From contig CP136061.1 of NCBI GenBank assembly GCA_032622095.1, forward strand, positions 26,166,991 to 26,230,990: a stretch of 64,000 nucleotides of DNA. The letters are read 5' to 3'. A program made the position numbers and the translations under genes. This DNA comes from Siphonodentalium dalli (Eukaryota > Mollusca > Scaphopoda > Gadilida > Siphonodentaliidae). The notes beneath the pieces are model-generated. The model saw only the letters and a list, made by a program, of their open reading frames with translations, was not told the origin of the DNA and ran no database searches. The stretch's first letter is position 1; every line of letters begins with the position of its first letter. Shown piece after piece: positions 13,119 to 23,587 of this stretch.

Positions 13119-13382
13119 CCTGTGCCAATGCATTCTCTTATATATGCGAGTCGACCATAGGTCGCCTCGCATATATAAGAGCATGCATTGGCCTAAAAAA
13201 AAATCTTACATTCTTTAACAATTTTATAATGTTCTCTTACATTTTTTATAATATTTTTCTACATTCTTTGACAATTTTATCATTTTTAATATGTGTTAAG
13301 CCAATGCATTCTCTTATATATGCGAGGCGACCTATGGTCGACTCGCATATATAAGAGAATGCATTGGCACAGGGCCGTTCTG
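13119..13382. mobile_element. Nested-palindrome MITE, copy 1
   Basis: Two ~67-base near-perfect palindromes (13123-13194 and 13301-13372) start CCAATGCATTCTCTTATATA and are centred on CGACCATAGGTCG or its inverse. They are arranged head to head around a T-rich spacer. The same arrangement recurs at 51125-51574, so it is a family. No coding capacity. Confidence 0.7.
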
Positions 13383-14577
13383 TTGGGTAAAGGGTTAAAC
13401 AAAGTTGGTACACCGATGTATCAATGTCTATCCAGTGATGCATGTAGTTGTTGGTGATCATAATTTTAGACATTGGTGACTCGTAGATAAACTATCATGT
13501 GGGAATTTAAGATGGCTTTCATATTTCATATGGAAAGTATTTATGTGTATTAAAGTAAAAACCATCTCTAAACAATTCATGAGATTCTAGTATTTTGGCC
13601 CAGAATGGTAGTTGATCAAAACTTCACATGTATCGTTGGAGTGACCCCCAGGAGGGATCTGTCACATTTTTACTATGTTTATTGAAAAACATACATTTTT
13701 TATTTCACTGTTCAATTTATCAGCACACCCTGCATCTGTCAGAATTTGTGTTTGTTGAAAATTTACAGGCATTTATTAGAACGCCTGTAGAGACGAACTG
13801 TCAACTTGTAAGGATTATCTATGTCATTTATTGCCGCTGGCAGCCATTGCGTATTTGACTCTTTGCAGGACAAAATTCTTCGCCAAATCCTGCAGTTAGC
13901 ATTTTCAAACGATTGAAACCGAACTTCACGTGTATATTTGGGGTGACCTCTAAATGGGAGCTATTAAATTTAAACGATTTTAGTTTTAAAACACGGTTTC
14001 TGGCAGACATCTTGGATTTACGCATTGCATGACTAAATTCATCAGTGAACCATGCTGCCAGCAGGTCTTCAACTCATCGATCCCAAGCTTCATATGGCTC
14101 TTTGGGTTAACCTCATATAGTGCATTAATATTACATGTACTGTCCGTACTATTATTAAATATCTATCAACGTAAATCGCATGATCGCACGAGTTTCCAGG
14201 CGTGTGATAATTTTCAGAATCGCACTAGTCCAATCATTCTGTCGACGGAACTATTTCATTCAGTGTGGTTAGACTGGTTCTCGCCGTTACCATTTTTACC
14301 TTTTCAATCACGACAAGTAAGAAACAATAAGCGATCAATCGATGAGATGATTCATTCAAGTAGTTTCATTTCAAGAATATGTTTGTCGAGGCACAGAATT
14401 TAATTTCAAACCCAACATTAAAGATGGGTCAAGGTCACTCGCGGATAGACGGGCTCCCTGTCTGATTGTTGCGTTATCCCAAAAATGTCGTGAAAACTCA
14501 ATTAAATTCACATTATCTGTACCGGAGATGTATGATTGTGAGTCAACTTACTATGATACGGAGATATGTAATAAAAA
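13383..14577. other. Host DNA without recognisable genes
   Basis: Only short ORFs without motifs are present. Two similar stretches mention the same words (AAACTTCACATGTATCGTTGGAGTGACC near 13620 and AACTTCACGTGTATATTTGGGGTGACC near 13922), suggesting a diverged ~300-base tandem duplication. Confidence 0.4.
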
Positions 14578-14733
14578 TAGAACCGCATGAGTGTCTGGAT
14601 TTTGACGAATTATCGCACTCGATTTGTTGGCGGAACGCGATACCTCTCGTGCGGGACTGCGTCCCGCACTCGAGGTATCGCTCCGCCAACAAATCGAGTG
14701 CGATAATTTCGTCAAAATTCAGACACTCATGCG
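14578..14733. repeat. Host palindrome split by Polinton A
   Basis: A stem of about 80 bases centres near 14660: TAGAACCGCATGAGTGTCTG on the left pairs with CAGACACTCATGCG at 14720-14733. The missing last bases of the right arm (GTTCTA) lie at 30553-30558, just beyond the right end of Polinton A. The palindrome is therefore older than the Polinton insertion. Confidence 0.85.
14728..14733 (+). repeat. Target site duplication of Polinton A, left copy
   Basis: CATGCG is directly repeated at 30547-30552. Six bases is the duplication length known for Polinton integrase. Confidence 0.9.
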
Positions 14734-15229
14734 AGTAGTATTGGCTGCCACTCTGGCCCACCCCGTCGCTCGATGCCACTCTGGCCCATGGGACAGAATG
14801 GCATCTCCAGGATTTTTTTTATTTTTCTGGCCCATTTTTTTCTCGATGCCACTCTGGCCCATGGGCCAGAGTGGCATCTCCAGGATTGTTTTTATGTTTC
14901 TGGCCCACCCCGTCGCTCGATGCCACTCTGGCCCATGGGCCAGAGTGGCCCATGGTCCAGAGTGGCATCGAGCAACGGGGTGGGCCAGAGTGACGGCCCA
15001 GGTTCGGTCTAGAGGTTGTGTTAGATTCCAAAGAGTAAGGTGAGCGCTTCAAAGGGTTTTTGTTTTACTGAAAAAAGCACAATTTACCAACACATCGATT
15101 TTTTTCTCGGATTCTAATGCCAGTGTGGTAAGCGAAGGGCGCTCCCCTTCGCTGGACTAACTGAACTTAGAATAATACCGAAAGTCTTCGAATGAATTCG
15201 AAGACGATAGCGTTGTAAAATGCACTTGC
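14734..15229 (+). repeat. Polinton A left terminal inverted repeat
   Basis: It matches 30001-30546 in inverse orientation, with an internal length difference of about 50 bases. The outer 240 bases contain three subterminal palindromes built on CTCTGGCCCATGGGCCAGAG (14772-14805 mutated, 14845-14878, 14919-14971). The inner part contains GTCTTCGAAT-AATTCGAAGAC, itself palindromic (15184-15205). The outer ORFs here are translations of the repeats, not genes. Confidence 0.85.
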
Positions 15230-15340
15230 AGAAGTTACCTTTCAGTGAAATATGTTATAAGATAATGGTAAAATGGTACAGATAAAATTTTCCCGAGTCA
15301 AATCGGTGTTTTTATTCATAGAAATATGATGTTTTTGACA

Positions 15341-15425
15341 AAAAAGAAACACACCTGATTTGACGTTCGGAGAAATTTGGTGAAATACGCATGACGTCGT
15401 CAACGAGGCCCGCGCGTCCCATATA
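15341..15425 (+). promoter_or_regulatory. Accessory-gene promoter box P1 (Polinton A)
   Basis: AAAGAAACACA, TTTGACGTTCGG, GAAATTTGGTGAAA, a TGACGTC core and CCGCGCG occur in this order. The same series recurs upstream of the OTU-like gene on the minus strand (16722-16801) and of the second OTU-like gene (29389-29469). TGACGTC resembles a CREB/ATF site. It lies 65-150 bases before the start codon at 15492. Confidence 0.6.
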
Positions 15426-15491
15426 CTTGGTCCTCGAAAAATGTTAACGTCATTAGATGCGTAAATTGTAACGTTAACGTTATTTTCAAAC

Positions 15492-15941
15492 ATGGATCCA
15501 GTAACGGAATTTCTCAAGACTATTGATGTACAGTACGACCATGTTCCTGCAACAACGCAAATGTCGACTCCACTGTATGCAGGACATGTGACGCCACGTG
15601 TGGAACAGCAACAGATACCAATGGTGTATCCGCGAACGGATCAACAACCAGTATATACACCGCCGGTGAAAACACAACAAATAACTCAACCTGTTATATA
15701 CCAAGTTATCAACAGTTCACAATGGGAAGAACAGACAAAATTGTTACTGAATATTTGGCAGGAAATGAAGGATTTACGAAAACAATTAACACAAAAACCG
15801 ACTGAATGTACAATCAACTTGAAACCTCACACGATTGACATACCAATTGAGGTACATAGTTTCCAGAAAGAACCTACGAAGCGAGCAACATTTGGATCAC
15901 TCGGGAAAGATTTAACAGTGATGAAGAAACAAAAGAAATGA
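15492..15941 (+). CDS. Small unknown Polinton protein, histone-type 3' end
   Basis: 149 residues, function unknown. It starts MDPVTEFL and contains IDIPIEVH and a basic C-terminus with GSLGKDL. The homologue at 53529-54017 in Polinton B has MDPLTEFL, IDIPIRVH and GSHGKDM, so the reading frame is conserved between two diverged elements and the gene is real. The N-terminal half is rich in Gln, Pro and Thr; the middle (WEEQTKLLLNIWQEMKDLRK) looks helical, perhaps a short coiled coil. The stop is followed 19 bases later by a histone-type stem-loop. It converges on the OTU-like gene at 16252-16680. Confidence 0.75.
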   Translation: MDPVTEFLKTIDVQYDHVPATTQMSTPLYAGHVTPRVEQQQIPMVYPRTDQQPVYTPPVKTQQITQPVIYQVINSSQWEEQTKLLLNIWQEMKDLRKQLTQKPTECTINLKPHTIDIPIEVHSFQKEPTKRATFGSLGKDLTVMKKQKK

Positions 15942-15960
15942 TTTTTATATTATTTTAAAC

Positions 15961-15976
15961 GGCCCTTTTCAGGGCC
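15961..15976 (+). terminator. Histone-type 3' stem-loop
   Basis: GGCCCTTTTCAGGGCC is a 6-bp stem with a TTTC loop and is preceded by AAAC. It fits the metazoan replication-dependent histone mRNA 3' end (GGYYYTTHTHARRRCC class). It serves the gene ending at 15941. Confidence 0.85.
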
Positions 15977-15990
15977 ACTTAAAATTCACG

Positions 15991-16004
15991 AAAGATACGC
16001 TCTG
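15991..16004 (+). promoter_or_regulatory. Histone-downstream-element-like motif
   Basis: AAAGATACGCTCTG begins 14 bases after the stem-loop. The identical 14-mer occurs at the same 14-base spacing after the minus-strand stem-loop at 16223-16238. In animal histone genes the U7 snRNP binds a purine-rich element at this distance. Confidence 0.6.
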
Positions 16005-16194
16005 TATTATGCTATATAATGAGCGTATTATAGATATGAATGGTGGTAGTGGGTTTTATTTTATTGTTAGGGAAGTATTCTTTGATAAATTATGTGAACA
16101 TTCTCTCCAAGTTCATGATGAATGAATTTGGTTTTGAAGAAATTATGTGAACATTATCTCCAGGAAGAATGAACAAATTGTTCAGTAGCAATTT

Positions 16195-16208
16195 CAGAGC
16201 GTATCTTT
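16195..16208 (-). promoter_or_regulatory. Histone-downstream-element-like motif
   Basis: On the minus strand this reads AAAGATACGCTCTG, 14 bases beyond the stem-loop at 16223-16238, and is identical to the one at 15991. Confidence 0.6.
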
Positions 16209-16222
16209 TTAAAAATTTGTGA

Positions 16223-16238
16223 GGCCCTGAAAAGGGCC
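16223..16238 (-). terminator. Histone-type 3' stem-loop
   Basis: The minus strand reads GGCCCTTTTCAGGGCC preceded by AAAAC, 13 bases after the stop of the OTU-like gene. It faces the stem-loop of the convergent gene at 15961. Confidence 0.85.
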
Positions 16239-16251
16239 GTTTTGGATGGTT

Positions 16252-16680
16252 TCAAAAGAAACCGCATAATGTGTTTGGGTTTGAATACAGCTGAAAGTTG
16301 TCTTGGGAACGTCGCAACCAAATGGCACAATTGCATGGCCGGCCTGTCTGTATCCCCCAGAGCGGTGCGAATTCGTACACCCGTTGCCCTGAGAAGATTA
16401 TGATAGACCGCTGTAGTGATGTAGCCGCAAGTCGTACCATCAATCTTGATGTCCCCAGCAATCTGGTATGTCGGAACCACCGTGGTGGCAGTCCAAACAC
16501 CCGATCTATGTTGTCCGTCATCAACATAACGGTGTACCTATAGATATCAAAACAGTTATCTATAGTCCCCGTTTCTGCTAAACCCAAAGCCTTCCATAGC
16601 ATCTGCGGTTCATCCCCAAACACACCTCGCACCAGCATCCCATCCTCCAAATAGCTCCGATATAGATCTCGGTAATCCAT
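16252..16680 (-). CDS. OTU-like protein, catalytic Cys absent (Polinton A, left)
   Basis: 142 residues. The order of motifs resembles an OTU cysteine-protease fold: QMLWKALGL near residue 26 (usual DGNCLFRAL), then SRLMVRLAATSLQRSIIIF near 78 (usual ELxALAxxLxRxIxV). The expected nucleophile Cys is replaced by Gln. Related proteins lie at 52438-52905 and 29505-29942. A deubiquitinase ancestor turned binding protein is inferred, not shown. Promoter box P2 lies just upstream and overlaps the apparent 5' end of polB. The 3' end is a histone-type stem-loop. Confidence 0.6.
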   Translation of the reverse strand: MDYRDLYRSYLEDGMLVRGVFGDEPQMLWKALGLAETGTIDNCFDIYRYTVMLMTDNIDRVFGLPPRWFRHTRLLGTSRLMVRLAATSLQRSIIIFSGQRVYEFAPLWGIQTGRPCNCAIWLRRSQDNFQLYSNPNTLCGFF

Positions 16681-16686
16681 TTCGGT

Positions 16687-19600
16687 ATGAATGAAGAATG
16701 GGAATATCTGTTTTTATTGAAAACGCGCGGGCGCCGCCGACGACGTCTTCGCATATTTCACCAAATTTTCCCGAACGTCAAAACAAGTGTGTTTCTTTTT
16801 GTTCACGACACCAGTTGCGGGGTTGAGGAATACAAAATTATTCAGGAACAACTATATCCTGAGTATGTTATAAAAATACATAGTCAATTTGCTGACGAAG
16901 GCTTTCTGTTTCAACCACCACCAGTTGGGAAAGAAAGTAAAGTTGTACATCTATATTTCAATGACAACCACTACGATGTGATCACAACTGTCACGGGATT
17001 CCTTGGATGTCATTATTACTGTGAACACTGTGATGTCGGTTCGAACAACAGAGGTGATCATATATGTCCATACAAGTGTAAGTGTTTCGATGGTCAGATA
17101 TGTCCCTTTGAACGATGGATACAATGCATCAAATGTAAGAGGACTTTTAGAAGTAAACGATGTCTCGACAATCATTTGAAAAAATCACTAAAACATGACA
17201 AAACTATTTGTGATATGATACACAAATGCCAGAAATGTGGGGTTGAAATCGTCACACGAAAGGAGAAAAGACATATATGTTCGGGAACAAAGAAGTGCAA
17301 ATACTGTAAGGAAATCGTCGCATCAGATCACAGATGTCATATCCAGCAGTACCAACAGAGAGAAACACAGAAAGCAGTAAAGGTACCATTCATATTTTTT
17401 TATTTTGAATGTCAACAAGATACTGGTGTTCATATACCCAATTTTTGTGTTGCACAAACTGCTTGTGAAAATTGTATATGTAAACCCATTGATGAAATAT
17501 GCATTTCATGTGATTCTGTATTGTCAAACAGAGAATATATTTTTAAAGGAGAGAATGTATTGGAAAGATTTTGCAAATGGTTGTTTTACACCAACGATCA
17601 TAAAGGTAAAACATGTATTGCTCACAATGCAAGAGGTTACGATAGTCAGTTCCTCTTACATTACTTGGTGAACAATGGAAATTCAAAACCTAATGTTATT
17701 ATGAATGGCAACAAAATACTTAGTTTACAATGCAATGGTGTTAAAGTAATCGATTCATTGAGTTTCATCCCTATGGCATTATCTAAATTTCCAAAAACAT
17801 TCCAACTTGAAGAAATGGCTAAAGGTTATTTTCCACATTGGGCAAATACACAGGACTTTCAGAATTATGTAGGACCATATCTAGACAAAAAATACTATAA
17901 ACCTGAAATCATGTCTGAGGAAAATAGAGATTCATTTCTGAAATGGTACGAAGCTAGGGGTGAAGATATTTTTGATTTTCAAAAAGAAATTCAAAAGTAT
18001 TGTAAATCAGATGTAGACATTTTAAGACGTGGATGTGGGAAATTCAGACTATGTGTAATGGAAACTGATCAAATAGATCCATTTCGGGAAGCAATAACAT
18101 TAGCTCAAACCTGTAACCTTGCCTGGAGAAAAAATTCATTACCAGAGAATTCTCTAGGTATAATTTCAGACGCTGGATATCCACAAGCGCGTAAATTTTC
18201 AATGAAAGCAATTCGATGGCTACAGTACATTGCTACAAAACAAAATATAAACATAAAGCATGCTTTAAATGGTGGTGAAGTTAAAATAGGCACACATTTT
18301 GTTGATGGTTATCATGCAGAATCATACACAGTGTATAAAATGTATGGGTGTTTTTTTCATGGCTGTCCTACTTGCTATCCAGATAGAAATCGCCGAAACC
18401 CATACAGTAATATAACAATGCATGAATTGTATGAAAAAACAATAAAAACGGAAATTGAAATCAAAAGCTCGGGATGCAAATTAATATGCATCTGGGAACA
18501 TGACCTGGACAATAAATGTAAAGCAGACAAATATTTAAAACAAACTATGGATCAATTATATTTGCATCAAGACCCAGTTAAACCAAGGGAAGCATTATTT
18601 GGTGGCAGGACTAATGCTCTAAAATTATATCATGAAATAGAACCAACATCTAAACAGGAAATAAAATATATTGATATATGCAGTTTGTATCCTAGTGTAA
18701 ATAAATATAAGGAGTACCCACTTGGTCATCCTGAAATTCTAAGTCAGGAACAAATAGGAGACATCAAATCCTACAAAGGACTCATTAAATGCAAAGTATT
18801 ACCTCCAAATAAATTGTACATTCCAGTGCTACCGATCCACTGTAATAACAAAATGATATATACATTGTGTAAAACTTGTGCAGAAAATGAAAGTGGACAG
18901 TGTAATCATAAAACCGAACAGCGTGTTTTAGTTGGAGTTTGGACACATGTAGAATTATTCAAAGCAATAGAATTGGGTTACCAAATTCTGGAAGTGTATC
19001 AAGTTTGGCATTGGACTGAGTGGTCGGACAAAGTATACAGGGATTACATTGATAAATACCTCAAAATTAAACAAGAAGCAAGTGGATATCCAAATTCTGT
19101 TAAAAGTGAAGAAGATAAAGATAAATACATTAAAGATTATTATGAGGTTGAAGGTATAAAACTTGAAAAAGAAAAAATCAAAAACAAACCAGGACTCCGC
19201 CAGTGCGCAAAATTAATGATAAATTGCATATGGGGGAAAAATGCACAAAATAATATTCTTACTAAAACTGAATATATCTCAGAACAAACCAGATATTTTG
19301 AACTATTAACTGATAAAAATATCACCGTCAAAGCAGTTGAAAATTTTGAACAGGATAAATTCATATTATTCAGCTATGAAAATAAAACCGATATTATAGA
19401 ACCACAACCATCTGCCAATGTAGTTGTTGCATCATTTGTCACAGCATATGCACGCTTGGAGTTGTATCAAGTTTTAGAAAAACTCCAAGATAGGGTGTTG
19501 TATTTCGACACTGATAGCTGCATGTATATTTTCGATCCAGAAAAAGAAAATATTAAAACCGAAGACAGCTACCTTGGTAAATGGACTGATGAGCATCCAG

Positions 19601-19923
19601 ATGCTAAAATCATGAAATTTGTAGGGTTAGGACCGAAAAATTATGGATATCAGTACATGAAAGATGATGTCATAAAATCTGTATGCAAGGTCAAGGGCAT
19701 CACTCTGGATTATAAAACTAAACAGCAAATAAATTTTCATTCAATGGTTGAATGTGTTAACGACCGGTTAAATTTTCAACGTGTCATAAACTATCCATGC
19801 AGAATTAAACGCACAAAGAACCGAGAAGTAATTAGTGAAGAGCAAACAAAATCTTTCCGATCTGTGTACACCAAACGACTTGTTGTGGGTGAATACAACA
19901 CAATTCCTTATGGATGGAATTGA
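16687..19923 (+). pseudogene. polB: Protein-primed DNA polymerase B, N-terminally truncated
   Basis: The ORF is 1,078 residues; the Polinton B homologue has 1,357. Homology begins at residue 40 (HDTSCGVEEYK, base 16804), matching residue 320 of B, so ~319 N-terminal codons are missing and a promoter for the neighbouring gene is joined in their place. Domains: Cys/His-rich zinc region (~80-220), 3'-5' exonuclease, an inserted HGCPxCY domain (~550-580, restriction-endonuclease-like in this family), and the palm. Exo I reads FFYFECQQD: the metal-binding Asp is Tyr239. Exo II AHNARGYDSQF, Exo III YCKSDVD, Pol A D663ICSLYP, Pol B KLMINCIWG and Pol C YFDTDS (939-944) are intact. It would replicate the element from protein-capped ends, but this copy is probably non-functional. 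Confidence 0.9.
16710..16803 (-). promoter_or_regulatory. Accessory-gene promoter box P2 (Polinton A)
   Basis: The minus strand carries AAAGAAACACAC, TTTGACGTTCGGGAAAATTT, GGTGAAATA, GACGTCGTC and CCGCGCG, then an AT-rich CAATAAAAAC. It is the same box series as at 15341 and 29389. On the plus strand it is open and is read as the first ~39 codons of the polB ORF, which have no homology to polymerase. Confidence 0.65.
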
Positions 19924-21191
19924 TGTGTTACCAGCAGAGATGCTTTTGAAAATTTATAATAATTTGATCGAAATGTCAAAAAATGGATCAAGAAATCAAA
20001 CAAGAACTTAAGCAAGCTTGGTTTTTGAGGGAAAGTAGAATTATAATGGAGACTTTGCTGAACGGACATTTCTCTGAGGGACAGAGTCGACTGAGATGTT
20101 TGATTGAGAGATCAGAATTTGAAACTGATTTCTTAATGGATATATTGGATCAAATGTTTTCAGAATATTGGATATTTCATGGTGTTCCTAAAACCGAAAT
20201 AAACGCAATTCGTGAATTAGTTGGAAATAATTTTACTCGCTTTGCTGAATATCAAGACAGGATTATCAATGAAAAAACTTTGAAATTCGAAGAGGTGACG
20301 AGAATATATGGATACATTATTCTCCGAGAACCATGTACAATGTTCACTGTTGAAAAGTTATTTGAAGAAAAAGTGTCTTTGGATTATATTGTAAAAAACA
20401 CTAGACCTATTTCAGATTTAGATTATGAACTCGTATGGACATTTGGAATAGTATGGAGTTATGGTGATTCTTCATTAAAATTAAAAAGATTGATTCCGAA
20501 CAATCCTAATCAGTCTTACATGATCTGTCTCAGGGTAAAGATGGACGAATCATTGTTGTTCAAACATCCCTGTAACATTTTCATATCGGGACTAAGTGGT
20601 TGTGGTAAAACAGATTTTGTTAAGAAATTAATCGAATATAAAGATGACTTGTTCAAACCTGTTCCATACAAAGTCGTTTGGTGTTACAAAGAATGGCAAA
20701 ATACCTATAGTCAGATGCAAGAATTTCACAATATTCAATTTATAAATGGAATACCGGATGATGACAATGAACTTGTCGATGACACAGACTTACCGCACCT
20801 CATCGTTTTTGATGACATGCTAGGTGATAAAGATGAAGAAAAAATTATGTTGTGGTTTACAAGAAAAGGACATCACAGAAATACGTCTGTTATTTACATA
20901 ACCCAAAACATGTTTCAGAAATCTAAAGCGAGTAGAACTTTGAGTTTGAATACACATAACATGGTATTATTTCAAAGTGTGCGTGATAAAGGCCAAATAC
21001 AAATTCTTGCCTCTCAAATGCAAATACCTCATTTAATGCAGGCATATGATGATGCAACTTCAACCAATCGTGGTTATTTACTACTCGATTTTCACCCTAA
21101 AACGGATAAATCGTTGAGACTTAGAACTGATATTTTCCATCGGTGGCTCACAAATGACGATCGAGGTGCGGTAATATATTCATCGGTATAA
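19910..21191 (+). CDS. F-box-like domain plus A32-type packaging ATPase (frameshift near 19980)
   Basis: The open frame from 19983 gives 402 residues. Residues 187-402 are the FtsK/A32-type genome-packaging ATPase: Walker A GLSGCGKT (203-210), Walker B LIVFDD (273-278), then FTRKGHHRN and the sensor-like YITQNMF. An upstream segment (19910-19982) in another frame starts ATG, overlaps the end of polB by 14 bases and encodes LPAEMLLKIYNNL, an F-box-like helix, so an A-run frameshift near 19976-19983 probably split the original start. In Polinton B the two halves are separate ORFs (60500-61096 and 61130-61780); here the intervening stop is gone. The ATPase drives DNA into the capsid. Confidence 0.85.
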
Positions 21192-21227
21192 AGATATGTG
21201 TATCAACATAATATTTCATTTCCAATC

Positions 21228-23163
21228 ATGGAGTCGCATGAAGCAGTCTTGAGTGTATTTTCGACTATCGCTAAATTAATACTTGATGATCACTTAAATT
21301 AAATCACTGCATGAAAAGCGAGATTTATAAAATATAAATGTCGCATAAATTTAGGACCCTAAATTTATGCATGCATTTATGCATATTAAATTCGTCTTTA
21401 TACAAAAATATAAATGTCGCATTTATATTTTTAAATATCGCATAAATGTCGCATTATTTTCGCTCATTACTGTAACCAACAGTGGTTTTAAGTCTTGGCC
21501 CATAATTTAATTACTACCATGTGGATATGTGAGACATATCGTATAACAGAAGCTAACTGCCGATACCGATTTCTTTGTCTGCCAACACAACTGCTGCGAA
21601 GACGTGCGTGAATTAGGTGGGTACTCTTAATTATAAGGCGAGTTTATATACAAATACGTTTGTTTTCTGGTTTCGCATTTTCTGTCTAAACTAGAAGGCA
21701 TATTTGCAATGGTAGATTAACGCTGTGGACTGTAATGTAGCCATGCACACAGTAGGGACCAAGGTGGTAGGATGGGGTGTTCGTGTGTGGGTGGGTGGGA
21801 GGGGTATTGGTGGTGGTATATTTGCTTGGGTTAGAACATGATCGCCACATCATTTCATTTTTAAATTCCCTTTCAATTCGCAGCGTGATCGACACATGTC
21901 AAAATTAATATTTGATTATACAGAGACGTCGGAATAAGGTTATTCTATCTCGTGAAAATGTGGTTTTGTGAGAGTGATTCCACCCTTAGCCAGATCACAA
22001 ATAAAAAATGCCGTACATTACAATTCTTATTTTAGTTTTAATATGTTATCGTTTATACTTATTTCCCATGCGATCATTTAATTATTTAATTTTTATTCTT
22101 TATTGCAGAGACTACGAAAATTGATGACGGCAAGTGCCATGTCGAAGTAGTTCATATTATATTTGTGACTGGTATAACCAACAATAGGGCAGCATTTTGT
22201 TGGCAAATTACTACATGCACATGGAGATACCAGAATCAGGGCGACACATGTGTATATGTATAGTTAGATATACACATCCGTGTCGCCTTATATGCTGGTT
22301 ACAAGCCAAATGTCACCATAAAGTAGATTTCACAAATATATATGGATATATATGTTCAAATCCAAATAATTTATACGGGGTATAAATGTGCATAAACTGG
22401 AGTTTATAACCAGAATAAATGTAGCTATATGTATATTTATGCAGCTTTATTCAGTGAATAAATTTGCATTTATGCATAAACAGGTCGATAATAAATGTGC
22501 ATAAACGTACGAATAAATGCCGAGTTTATTCTGTTGAATAAACGTGGGTTTATTCAGTGAATAAATTGTGTATAAATGTCGGCCTTTATTCATGAATAAA
22601 TTGTGAATAAATGTGCATAAATTTCCGGATTTATGCACATTTATTCAGTGAATAAATTTTTGATTTATCCAGATTTATGCACATTTATCCGGAATTTATG
22701 CAATGAATAAATTCCAGTTTTCATGCAGTGAAAGCTTCCAAAGCAGACACGAACATTCCTACAAAAACACAAAAAAGAGCTGAAGAAAATAGCTGACAGT
22801 AGAACTCATATCGATTCAAAAAAGAAAATACTTTCAAAAACTGGTGGAGGTGGTTTTCTCGGTGGAGTTTTGATCAGAAGTCTTCTCAGACAAAAATAAA
22901 ATAAATCAATTGCACGAGTTAGATCAAATAGAGTAAATGCTACTCGAGTAAATTCTACGATTGCACAGCGAGCTAGTCCAGTCAGAGTAAATTCTACAAG
23001 TGCACAGCGAACTACTCCAGCTAGAGTAAATTCTACTGGATTAAATTCTACATTTGCTAGAATTCAACCACTCAACGATAATGGTCTGCAACCAATTCCA
23101 TCAATTCAAGAAGCAGAACATTACCCGTTGGTTCAACGATACTCAAAAATGATGAATCTTTGA
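21228..23163 (+). pseudogene. Small virion-type protein gene split by insertion
   Basis: The first ~24 codons (from ATG 21228, MESHEAVLSVFS) and the rest (from 22732, KLPKQTRTFLQKHKK) match consecutive parts of the intact Polinton B gene at 61815-62402. A 1.43-kb element lies between them. A second break is an in-frame TAA at 22897, after the conserved GGGFLGGVLIRSLL segment; the frame continues to TGA at 23161 with a basic, Asn/Thr/Arg-rich tail (repeats of RVNST). The hydrophobic Gly-rich segment suggests a virion membrane-active or core protein (inference). Function unknown. Confidence 0.75.
21304..22731. mobile_element. Non-autonomous insertion inside Polinton A
   Basis: Inverted ends TCACTGCATGAAAA (21304-21317) and TTTTCATGCAGTGA (22718-22731) bound 1.43 kb. 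The inner flanks are filled with diverged ATAAATGTGCATAAA-type repeats in both orientations. No transposase is seen. Comparison with Polinton B shows the host gene resumes directly after 22731. A clear target duplication was not found; short A-rich flanks make it ambiguous. Confidence 0.7.
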
Positions 23164-23243
23164 TGGCATTTGATCGTAATTTTAATAAACGTAAAAGTAA
23201 AAAGTAATTCAGTCATTTGACATTCAACTATTGAAGAGTAAAT

Positions 23244-23585
23244 ATGGCGAAAAAAACTCCACTGATTAAAAAATATGGTAGTTTTGTAATGGCTATGAAT
23301 CAGGCACCAACTCATTTTCGGAAAAAAATGATAAAAGATGCCCCAAAGAGAGTGATTGATTGCATGTCAGAATGCTGTAAAAATATTTTAAAAGGCAATG
23401 TAAAACTAACAGAAGCTCAGAAGCGCAAACTTCGTCCGAGGTGTAGACATCTCAGAGAACTTGCAAGTAAATCAACATCTTTGAAACGAAAAAAACAAAT
23501 TTTAAACCAGAAAGGAGGTTTTTTACCACTTCTTATGCTAGCACCGTTGCTTGGTAAAGCACTCGCTGGAATAATTCGCGGTTAA
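23244..23585 (+). CDS. Small conserved Polinton protein with hydrophobic C-terminus
   Basis: 113 residues. The N-terminus is basic (MAKKTPLIKKYG); the middle contains DAPKRVIDCMSECCKNILKG; the C-terminus is LNQKGGFLPLLMLAPLLGKA. The homologue at 62459-62821 in Polinton B is about half identical. The KGGFLPLL ending resembles the GGFLGG segment of the preceding gene and recalls proteolytically processed small virion core proteins of adenovirus-like viruses (inference). It lies between the split gene and the 246-residue gene, on the same strand, 2 bases before the latter. Confidence 0.75.
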   Translation: MAKKTPLIKKYGSFVMAMNQAPTHFRKKMIKDAPKRVIDCMSECCKNILKGNVKLTEAQKRKLRPRCRHLRELASKSTSLKRKKQILNQKGGFLPLLMLAPLLGKALAGIIRG

Positions 23586-23587
23586 AC

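Noticed and set aside
14624-15043. Long overlapping ORFs in the Polinton A TIRs (also 30207-30626)
   Set aside because: They translate GC-rich palindromic repeats (HSGPWARVA-type) on both strands and in several frames; no gene signals.
15961-16238. Bacterial rho-independent terminators
   Set aside because: Loop, stem length and ACCCA context fit histone 3' ends; genomic context is animal and no U tract follows.
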